Positions 55,013 to 64,000 of a stretch of DNA of 64,000 nt are shown here, one piece after another (positions within the stretch are counted from its first letter, which is position 1; the number at the start of each line of letters is the position of its first letter). Source of the DNA: Fomitopsis serialis (taxonomy: Eukaryota > Basidiomycota > Agaricomycetes > Polyporales > Fomitopsidaceae). The DNA lies in contig NW_025955005.1 of NCBI RefSeq assembly GCF_022376445.1, positions 124,001-188,000 of the forward strand, written 5' to 3'. A model generated the notes under the pieces. The model was not told the origin of the DNA. It searched no databases and saw nothing but the letters and a program-made list of their open reading frames with translations. Position numbers and translations under genes: made by a program.

Positions 55013-58000
55013 ATGCTACCCACTGGGAGACAGGCTGCCGTTGTCGCTGTTCTTGCAGGGGTGGTGCTGCCCACAATCGCACGCATCGCGTCTTCACCGC
55101 TCGCGCTTGTCCTGTGCCTCCCATTCTTCCTGGTGTTCACTGTCCTGGGCTTCCTCGTGCTCAATGTTGCCCTCGGATACCTTCTGGACAGCTCGAGGCC
55201 GCCAGCACCCAATGCATTGCCGCATGCCGCAAGGCCACTCGCCTTCTCCACCCCGGCAGCATGGCAGGCCGTCCTTACGCGTTCGCAGTGGTCGCACAAG
55301 GCCCCGCAATCCTTACCGCCGCTGTGCCCCGACTCCCCGGTGATCTCGTCTGCGCTTAACGACATACTCATCATGATTGTAAGAGACTTCGTGCTCGTAT
55401 GGTACCGCAACATTTCATCTTCCCCGTCCTTCCCGACCGCGGTGTCCTCGATCCTTCACAGTTGCATCGAACAGTTGCTAGCGCGAGTGGAGACTGTGGA
55501 CCTCTCCGCTCTCATCGTCAAGCGGATAGTGCCCAAGGTCACCGCGCACATCGAGCAGTTTCGCCAGTCCGAAGTCGCGCTGCGGGGCGCCGAGCTGGAG
55601 CGCAGGTTGACGCAGTCGGAGGAGCTCGACTTGTTGCTGGCGAGTCGCTATGCAGGCCGGGGCGGAGGGAAGCTACATCGTGCCGTGGACAACCTCTCTT
55701 CCACCTTCACGAGGCAGACAGAGGAGAACCACTTGCGAGAGCTCATCGACAAGGCTCTCCCCACCATCTTGCCGGAGAAGGAGGCCAACAGCCAGGCTGT
55801 GAGGTTGGTGGTCAGAGAAATTGTGGCCTGCTCTGTTTTCTACCCCATCATGGACATGGTCGCCGAGCCCGACTTCTGGAACCGCTCAATTGACACCGTG
55901 GTGAGCAAGATTGCATGCACGACTTCGATGTGTTCTCACTATCCTAGGCGGGAGCAGCGATACGTCAACAGTATGTCGCTGTACTCAAGTGAATAGAATC
56001 GCTGTTCATTGTCCCGTCGCGCTACAGGAGGCTCGTGTCGAAAGTGCGCAACATCCTGGAGGCTCAGCTGCCCCGTCCCAATGCTCGTGTGCCCGAGTTG
56101 AAAGCACCCACCACGGAGACCATCACGATTCGTACCGACCCACGTCAGTTCGAGTCTTTCCTGCGTAGCATCAATCGTTGCTCGTCCCTTCTTGACGCGA
56201 GGAGGCTCAAGAATGATATCATGAGCGAAATCAGACGTAACAGAACGCTGCTCGGTATGTTACTGAATGCCTGCGTATACAGCTTCGTCTAATGTTCGGG
56301 CTTTCGTGTAGCGAGCCACGAGAAGGATGACTGGATCAATGGGGAGAAGACGGAAGACATTGTTGCCTTCCTAGACAGACTGTATACCGCGAAACGTACT
56401 GTGGAGAAACGGATCGCTGTGTTGGGTGGCGAGCCAGAGCCGGTAAGCGATCGTCGTCTCCCCTGTCTACACTGATTGATCGAACCTCTCCAGCGTTCCG
56501 CAAATGTGACAGAAACGCATACCGCCTCAAGCCTGGGCCTTCGCGACGTCCTCACCAACCCGAGTTCTCTATCATACTTCATGGAGTTTATGGATCGGCG
56601 ACATCGCTCCTTATTGGTGCAATTCTGGCTGACAGTCGAGAGCTTCAAGAACCCTCTGGAGTCGGTAGACTCAGGCAGCGACGATGACGACGACGAAGCG
56701 GTACTGGACCCCGCCCGCTCTGCTACGCTCAAGGAGGATATCTCCATGATGAACGAGCTCTACTTCTCCAACTCAACACCTGATCCCGTCTTGGGAACCA
56801 TCTCGCAGAAGCACGTCCAGGCTATCCGCTCGTTCGGGCTCTCAGAGGAACCACCCACTCCCGCGGAGGAAAGTCGAGTGCGGAAGAGCGTCATGTTGGT
56901 ACAGAGACAGGTTGAACGCGAGATGGAGCAGGACTTTGAGGAGTTCCAGCGTTCGGAGCTGTGGTTCCGCGTTGTGGGTGACGCGGAGCTGCACGGTCGG
57001 AGGGACGCCGCAGCCTCCTCACACAACACGAGTGCAGATTCGTCTGTCGTGTCTCGGGCGTCTTCTGGGATGTCGCGGGGATCGTCCGTGTCGTCCGAGC
57101 GTAGCTTGAGGACTCCGGTGCCACGCTCAAACTCGACTCCGCTGCTGAAGATCCCTTTGGGCCAGAAGCCCATGGGCGTAGTAGTGTCGTCGCCTGCCAC
57201 TCCACTCGGAGCGCCTCCCCCAACCGCTCTGCCACGTGCTGTAGCATCTGCGTCGAACCTGGAGCTGCTCATGTCCCCGGCCGCGGACTCGCACTCTACC
57301 TCTACAAACCGAGCGCCCCTCTTCGATGATCCTAACGATCCAGAGGTGCAACAACTCACGGAACAGTCCCGCCGCATGGAAGCGATCCAGGCTGCCCTGA
57401 CCGATATCATCGCGCTGGACAAGCGGGACAACCCTCCGGAGTCGAAATCCCTGGAAGGCCTGCCGGGCGCGCTGAGTGACGGCATCATTCGCGAGAAGAA
57501 GCGTGTCCTGTTCGACGACGAGGTGTACGAAGAGGAGCGAGCGGAGGATGATGCTGATGAGGGGCATGGCTCCTTCCAGCTTGCTGGCCCCGGCGACCTG
57601 CAGCTCTCGCATGAGATCGCGAGGCTGGCGAGCAAGATCGAGACGCTGCAGTCGCAGGACGCTATGCTTGATACCCTCATAAAGAAGGCGGAGTTGACGG
57701 GCGATGCGCAGGAGCTTCGGTTGTTGCGCAAGTCGAAGTCGTCTCTTACGAGGGAGCTTCGGGAACTGGGCTTCCAGAAGGCTCAGTACGAACAGCAGGA
57801 GTCGGCCAATCGTATACTCTCGGATCGTACGAAGGTCGCCATTGTGAACTCAACAGTGGGCGACGAGGACGGCAAGTCGGTCGTGCGGTACCTGATCGAA
57901 GTTCAGCAGCTAGCCCCGGACGGAAGCTACACGTCTGGCTGGGTCGTTGCGCGGCGCTACAACGAGTTCTTCAACATGCATAATAAGCTTAGGGAGCGGT

Positions 58001-59151
58001 ATGCGCTTGTCCGGAATCTAGACTTCCCGGGCAAACGACTAGTGACATCCTTGGCCACGAGCTTCGTCGACCATCGACGTGTGGCTCTTGAGAAATACTT
58101 GCAGGTACGCGCCAGCATATATCTACTGTGACGTGAGGCTATACTTAGGTGAATGCAGAGCTTGATAACTATCCCTGCTGTCTGCGAGAGCGACGAACTC
58201 CGGAACTTCCTGTCGCGCGACTCACCCTTCATCGCAAGCGCACCGACGGAATCAAATACCAAGGCGGCAGCACCCTCCACCAGCAAAGGCCTCGTCCACT
58301 CAGTCTACAAGTCCGTTGCCGACAGTATTGACGACATGTTCTTTGGCCCCTCCATGCTAGACGTTATCATCCAGCGGCTAACCACACAAGCCGCCGAGTT
58401 CGCTGGTATCGTAGGCAGCGGCGTACATGACGAGGACCTCGTCGCGCAGGCGCTGAAGGCTTCGGGCAAGGCTGGTTCGGACGACGCGCTGTTGCAGCTC
58501 TCGGGCGATCTGAAGCCTATGCAAGGCGAGACGAGCAACTCGACGTTCTCATCGCCTATATGCGATTTGTTACTCGCCGTCTTTGAGCTTGACAAGAAGA
58601 ACAACTGGTTGCGGAGACAAGCTATTGTCATCATTCTGCAGCAGGTCTTTGGGGATACGATTGAACGGTACGCAATCTCGACGGTAACTGTCTAAATGAT
58701 TGATGACGCTGTGCCAGCAAAATCCGGGAAACGCTCAAAACGTACCTGGACGAGCCACATTTGGTCGACTATATCGGCAAATTCAAAGAAACACTCTGGC
58801 CTAGTGGCCAATTGAAGCCTCCTTCAGCGCCACGCACTGCAGAAGAGAAGGTACGAACGAGAGACGAGGCCAATCGCAAGCTATCCGCGTTGATGCCAGG
58901 TGAGTACGCTGCAGATGTGTCGGGGGCCGTACTTGACGTATCTTTCAGATTGGTGGCCAATATGATTGGTCGATCCAACGCACGTCGCGGGGCTCGACGG
59001 ATATTCGCTGTACTACAAAATCGTCGCCTAAACCAACACTTGCTCTATACCATCGTCGATGAGGTGTGTACTCGACTCGAGTTAGCCCATTCGAAGACTC
59101 ATGAATGCCTGTCAGGTATTCGGCGCACTTTTCACGGACGCCCCAACATGA
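55013..59151 (+). CDS. Mdm1/SNX13-like protein: two TM helices, PXA, RGS, PX and Nexin_C domains
   Basis: Large multi-exon protein (roughly 1,150 aa) of the ER-anchored sorting-nexin type, which tethers ER to vacuole/lipid droplets and binds phosphoinositides. N-terminus MLPTGRQAAVVAVLAGVVLP with a second hydrophobic segment; PXA domain (DILIMIVRDFVLVWYRNISS..SIDTV); RGS-like domain (SSLSYFMEFMDRRHRSLLVQ, FWLTVESFKNPL); a low-complexity linker with coiled coil; PX domain (VRYLIEVQQLAPDGSYTSGW, VVARRYNEFFNMHNKLRERY, NLDFPGKR); Nexin_C (WLRRQAIVIILQQVFGDTIE, SNARRGARRIFAVLQNRRLN). Ends VFGALFTDAPT at 59151. Near 58903-58951 either a 49-nt intron is spliced and one base is missing (giving LMPDLVANMIGR), or the segment is translated. 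Confidence 0.85.
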
Positions 59152-59357
59152 TAACCCTGCAACGACACTGCGTTTGGACCCTGCTGCCACGAATTGTCAC
59201 GATGAAACCACTAGGATCGTATATTATGGCTACGACTAATTACACTAAGGCTTCCGCTCATGTCCGCGCAATGTCGCTTGCGCCAGGCAAATCGGGCGGT
59301 GCTGTTAGAGAACTGGGCACCGCGGAGCCTCAGGCTCAACATGAGTTGACTCTTCGC

Positions 59358-61136
59358 TCATGACGGAGTCCTGCCTCGAACTACTCGCAGCGTCAGCTTC
59401 CAATTTGCTTTCTTCGCCTTCTGACGATGTACTACGACGGACTGCGCCGTTGGATCGTCATAGCTAAGCCGGTATGAGTGAAGCAATGCAATAATGATGG
59501 GAGGGTAGATGTACATTTTGATCGTGTGCAGGATAAAGCCTCCCGAGCCGGACATGTTCATCAAGGGATGCGTCCGTCCAGGGAGAACTTGGTACCTCCG
59601 CAGCCACATCTCTGTGACTGCGGCTCCTAGGAACTGAGGAAGGTCTCGCAGCTGATTTTGCAGATCGGTAACGACCTGGTGCCAGCGGTCAGTGAACTTG
59701 TTGCAAACTAAATGGTGAGACTCGCCTGTATGTACGGACTGTGGACGATTATGTTCGCAGACCCTGCGAGGTACGGAGATAGTTGCTGTAGAATGGAGAA
59801 TGGGTCGTATTCACTAGCCACGACTAGCCTGAAGACGGAACCACACAGCATCAGTCGCCTGATACAGACCTGATGCAAAGGCATGTACATACCCGTCGAA
59901 TTCACCTGCAAAGAGCTCCTCTCTTGTCTGGGCAAGCGCCTCGTTGACAACCTTCCGTTTGTTGAGCCTCGCTTTCTGGGCATCCGACTTCACGTTGCCT
60001 GGCGGCTCGGACGGCGGGATGACTTCAAGACGTGAACAACTGCCCATATAGCGTGGCCGTGAGACTTACTAGGCGTGTACTCCTCGTCCGCAGTTGCCCA
60101 GTTCAGAGATGCTAGTACCTGGTTAACTTCCTTCGAGAAGTTCATGTGCACCATGGCAGGATATGCTGGCGGTGAGTCGACGTCGCATATTGTGATCAGT
60201 CGACCCTGTCCTATAGACACAACCTCTCGTGAGCTATTCAGCCATGCTTGATAGGCTGCCTACATACCACCGAGCCTTTCCACAATCCCTGCCACAACTA
60301 TACCAGAGGCGTCGTCTACTGCGAGATATTTTCCACCGGGCCGTATATTGGCCAGATTGAGCATTTGTCCTAGCGCATCCGGCCGGACATCTCGGAGTCT
60401 GTTTTGATCCTTGTTGAACCAATAATCACAGACATTGAACGCAGTGGGGTCAATGACGGTGAAGGACTTCGAGTATCTAGAAACGGATGTTTGATGGATG
60501 CATGCACGGAGACACTTCATACGTACTTTGCCTCCTTGCGCTTTTTGTATTTCTCTTTACTGTACTCCGTCTTCAATGAATAGTTGGCGTGTTGTTCTAT
60601 TTGCTTCTTGATTATTTCCTGAGAGGTATGTTAGCACGTCCTTGACCATGATTTCGGCACTACGGACACGCACAGATGCATGAAGACCAGACTTTTTGAG
60701 TGCCTCAATCTCCTCGGAGGTCAGCGGTTGAACAAATTGACCGTCGTTGATCAGCTCATTAGTCGCCTCGGTATCCTCTGCATACGCCCGGTCAGAGAAC
60801 TCAACATGGCAGGCAATAGGATCCATACCTACTTCTTGCAGTGTGCGAGGCGACACGACCCTGAGTTTCTTCTCGACGATCTCATACGTCAAGCCAAACG
60901 GTCGTCCTACTAGTTCATTGGCGTAGAATGATCCAAACTTCCCAAGGTTGGCGGTGCTGGGCTAGGGCTCAGCGTCAACTTCTTATGTGGAATGAACGAG
61001 GGTCGCACGAGTCTTTCTCTAGCTTCCAAGTCTTGATGTCCCCGCTCGGTAACTTGAGCAATAGAGTGTTTCCCACTTGTATGGTGTCTTGTCGTGTGTT
61101 TGAAGGGTGCTTAGAGGATCCTTCACCCATGTCCAT
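59358..61136 (-). CDS. TRM6: tRNA (adenine-58-N1)-methyltransferase non-catalytic subunit
   Basis: Partner of TRM61 in the nuclear complex that makes m1A58 in tRNA. Start MDMGEGSSKHPSNTRQDTIQ at 61136; the next exons read TLLLKLPSGDIKTWKL, then across an intron LGKFGSFYANELVGRPFGLT, YEIVEKKLRVVSPRTLQEVG, PLTSEEIEALKKSGLHA, KSFTVIDPTAFNVCDYWFNK, MLNLANIRPGGKYLAVDDAS, GIVVAGIVERLGG. C-terminal half: ARLNKRKVVNEALAQTREEL, EFDGYVHAFASGLY, LVVASEYDPFSILQQLSPYL, and a tail SGSGGFILHTIKIYDDPTAQ, SVVVHRQKAKKAN ending at 59358. The last 51-nt intron is a multiple of three and can be read through. Divergent from the She4 gene, 202 bp apart. Confidence 0.92.
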
Positions 61137-61338
61137 GTTACCGAGTACGCTGAGAAAACTGGAGAATGAGCGAAAGCAGGGTGGTCGGTCGAGCGATCTT
61201 CAAGTTGCCTCGACAAGGCACGTGAGCGGTGAAGTGAAGACTGCGATCGACCTCACTGGCAGGCAACTCGTGTCCCGCCCGCCCACCCTCGGGCTTCTCT
61301 TGCCGCACCTCCTTCTGTTGGATAGGCTGCCCCATACA

Positions 61339-63457
61339 ATGGCAGAGGAACTTGAGACTGAATTGGACCAACTGCTCGCGAAGCGAGAAGGAAAGCCTTG
61401 GACTGCGCTGCTACCTGACGAGCTATCATGCTTGATTGACTCCTTCCTTCCCTCTCAACCAGCACCCTCCGACCCAAGGCTTATATCGCCCTATCGCCAT
61501 ATGCACGAAACTCAGGAAGGGCTCGCAACCTCCTGCTGGCAAGGAAGACGGCGACCCTGGAACTGAGGCGATTCGCAGGACGTTTGGTCCGCCTGTCGTT
61601 TCCCGAATGTCGGACACCACCGAGACGAGCCTACTCGCAGGCATGTCCTTCCTCACCGCTCTATTTGAAGTCGACTGGCAGTCTGCATCTGCTATCCTCC
61701 GGGAGGATGGGGTTCTGGAATCAGTGACGGATGCTCTCGATCTGTTCCCTGACTCTACAACCATCTCGAGGGCCGTTGCGGCCCTGTTCGCGAATGCGAG
61801 CGGTCACAAAGCTTGTCGTGCCCTCATCTCAGAACAGCATGTCGAATGGCTCGTTGCGAAATCACGGCAGCCCACAGATGACGTCCTGAAAGCTTCAGCT
61901 GCTGTCGCGTTGGTCAAGCTATCGCGTGGTGTTGGGACAGATGCGCCCCAAGTCGAGAGTAGCGGAAGGCGTGACGCCTCTGCTGGTGACGACGAACTGG
62001 CTAGGTTGATGAAGGGCCTCGTTGTGGATGGCCAGTCCTCGTCTTCTGCCGATGCTGTCGAAGGGCTCGCCTACATGACCACAGACCCTAATATCAAAGA
62101 GCTATTATCAAACGACGGGGCGTTTCTATCGCGCTTGTTCTCCCTCGTTCCTCGTCGCAAGCCTGGAACTACAGGTAACCAGTCTCCCGAAGACATCGCC
62201 AAGTCGCCTCTCTATGGGGTAGTCGTCATAATATTCAATCTCTGTTCTTATCGACCGCGCTTGACCGATGAACAGGCCCAGATCGCGAAGTTGCGCCGGA
62301 TGGCCAATGCTCCGAAGAATGGGGCAGCTTCAGAGGAGACCAGCCCTCTAGACGACGACGAACATGTCAAGGCACGAGCCCGAAAGCTCGTGAAGCATGG
62401 CGCGCTCGAGGCCCTAGTAGCAGCGGCACGAGCCGCGGACAGTCCTGCTGTCAGGCTCACTGTTGGCCAGGCTCTTTTGCACCTTACCGAAGACAAAGAG
62501 AACCGGGGAAAGATCCTTCAAGCCGGAGGGTCTAAAGCTCTCATGCGCATCATTCAAAGTATCATCCCCACCCAGAAATCCACTGTACGGTCGTCAGCAG
62601 CACCTCATCTCGAGCCCGCCGAAATAGAGCCTATCCAAGCCCTGGCCAAGTTGGCCATCACATCTGCGCCCGTGCAGGTGTTTGGACCCAACCAGGGCGC
62701 ACTCTTCGACGCCATTCGACCGCTGACCCTCATGCTGGTACATCCGACGTCGAACCTGCTGCAGCGCTTCGAAGCACTCATGGCTCTGACCAATCTGGCG
62801 TCTCACAACGGCGAGGTCGCCGAGAGGGTCGCACGCGCCGACGGGCTGCTCAACAAAGTCGAGCTGCTCATGCTCGAAGACCACACGCTCGTCCGGCGCG
62901 CCGCGACGGAGCTCGTGTGCAACCTCGTCGGCGGATGCGAAGAGGTGTACAACAAGTTCGGTGGCGAGAAAGCGGCGGCGTCCAAGTCGAAGCTGCAGGT
63001 GCTCGTCGCGCTCTGCGATGTCGATGATCTGCAGACGCGGCTCGCGGCTTCTGGGGCAGTAGCCACGTTGACGACTTCCCCGGATGCCTGCCAGAGTCTC
63101 TTGGAGCTCCAGCGCGAGCGCAAGCGCGTATTGCCAGTCCTCGGGAACCTCGTTGATCCTTCAATCTCTACCATGGAGGCGGAGGTCAACGGCGACGATG
63201 ACGACGAAGAGAAGTCGGTTGCACCTCATCCTGGTCTGGTGCATCGCGGCGTCGTTTGCATCAGGAACCTCTTTCTGTCAGTTCAGGACCCTGGCGGGCG
63301 TACCGAGTTGGCAACGGAGGCGGAACGCGTTGGGATAGTACGGGCTTTGGTCGGTGTGGTGCAAGCCTCTTCGGCGAATCTCGACGCGCCTGCCCTTCGA
63401 CCGACTGCGGAGACATTGAAGTGGCTGTTGGAGAGCGGTATCCAGATAACGGTGTGA
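61339..63457 (+). CDS. SHE4: UNC-45/She4-type myosin chaperone, armadillo repeats (two apparent -1 sites near the 5' end)
   Basis: UCS-domain protein that folds and activates myosin motors. Start MAEELETELDQLLAKREGKP at 61339; the body is a long open frame rich in ARM-like helices: FGPPVVSR, SLLAGMSFLTALFEVDWQSA, HVEWLVAKSRQ, ADAVEGLAYMTTDPNIKELL, SPLYGVVVIIFNLCSYRPRL, HGALEALVAAARAADSPAVR, LQRFEALMALTNLAS, VRRAATELVCNLVGG, VALCDVDDLQTRLAASGAVA, HPGLVHRGVVCIRNLF, ending ETLKWLLESGIQITV at 63457. Between 61470 and 61503 the protein moves through three frames (PSDP, KAYIALSPY, CTKLRKGSQ). Two missing bases, in ccc at 61473-61475 and at about 61499-61503, restore one frame, and 2119+2 nt is then divisible by three (706 aa). 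Intronless. Confidence 0.88.
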
Positions 63458-64000
63458 CGGGATGGCTTGCAGACACTCGGAGCCGTTATCGTATTGGACA
63501 GGCGGACGAGCGGCACGGCACCGGACACAAGCAGTACGGAAGCCTTGTCGAATCTACTGTGTTTGCACTGCTAACGTTTCGTCAATGCCAGGAATACACA
63601 CTGACCGCCTCTTAGCTTCCCATGCCATCCGCAGGCACGGTCCCGCAGGTGGCTGTGTCCAGATGCCTAGAGATGTGTCGCGGAAATGCGTTTTCATGGT
63701 AGAGAGCGAACTCTATCCGCCTCACGCGGACACAATTGCTCAATGCACCTGTGCGTGCATGACACACGGACGTGAGACAGACGTTGTGGGTTTATGGGGC
63801 CTAGATCAGGGACACCTTCAGATAGGATGTCGGACGCCGTCCAATATAACGAAGATACCTAACTGTGCAAGAGAGTTTCGTTCCTGCCGTAGACCCTGCG
63901 AAACCATGCACCGTTTGGTGCACTTGTGCTGTGACACAGTTCAACTGTCCAGCCCAGACCATTCTGCACTCGTGACTGACAAAAGGTCTGACCTATAGGT
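63458..64000. other. Right-edge sequence without a recognised gene
   Basis: 3' flank of SHE4. The plus-strand open frame at 63462-63998 has no domain and overlaps the end of SHE4 only by chance. A neighbouring gene may begin beyond the window. Confidence 0.4.

Noticed and set aside
56760..57731. 323-codon minus-strand open frame rich in Ser/Arg
   Set aside because: Lies opposite the linker and coiled coil of the Mdm1-like gene; no domain, composition typical of an antisense frame.

Overview
This window comes from a filamentous basidiomycete, most likely a wood-decay agaricomycete of polypore type. It is eukaryotic: almost every gene is cut by short GT-AG introns of about 50-65 nt. The protein families also fit: seven-pass membrane families typical of Agaricomycetes (DUF6534 and a related unnamed one), a GMC oxidoreductase, a GH5 exo-glucanase, NUP-family proteins, a coiled-coil taxilin and riboflavin synthase. 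Gene models were spliced by hand, so exon edges are inferred from splice sites plus reading-frame continuity.

Layout. 0-1.6 kb: a partial acidic gene running off the left edge and mitochondrial EF-Ts. 1.6-14 kb: a DUF6534 membrane-protein cluster (one intact gene on +, two apparently intact on -, two relics between them) with poorly readable spacers. 15-28 kb: all genes on the minus strand in mirror order, RNase H / NUP / 7TM / 7TM / NUP (frameshifted) / GC-rich repeat block / RNase H. 29-64 kb: denser and mostly conserved: a Ser/Pro-rich coiled-coil protein, riboflavin synthase, a ubiquitin-like plus RING protein, taxilin with an embedded SUMO-like domain, UDP-GlcNAc pyrophosphorylase, GH5 exo-glucanase, a single-pass membrane protein, a 78-aa membrane protein, a GMC oxidoreductase, a convergent pair of 7TM paralogues, an aldo-keto reductase, a stand-alone indole-glycerol-phosphate synthase, an Mdm1-like PXA-RGS-PX protein, TRM6 and an UNC-45/She4 protein.

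How they fit together. No single pathway is shared. UAP1 (chitin and GPI precursor), the GH5 glucanase and the membrane protein beside it are plausibly all cell-wall or cell-surface functions. The seven 7TM genes look like a lineage-specific, expanding receptor-like set. RIB5, TRM6, EF-Ts and She4 are housekeeping genes.

Three points deserve attention. A SUMO-like fold is spliced in frame into the middle of taxilin. A stretch of 773 bp inside the ubiquitin-like/RING gene has no CpG at all while its flanks are CpG-normal. At least six and probably eight otherwise intact coding sites each lack exactly one base, which looks more like consensus under-calling than gene death. No tRNA, rRNA, CRISPR or complete transposon was recognised.
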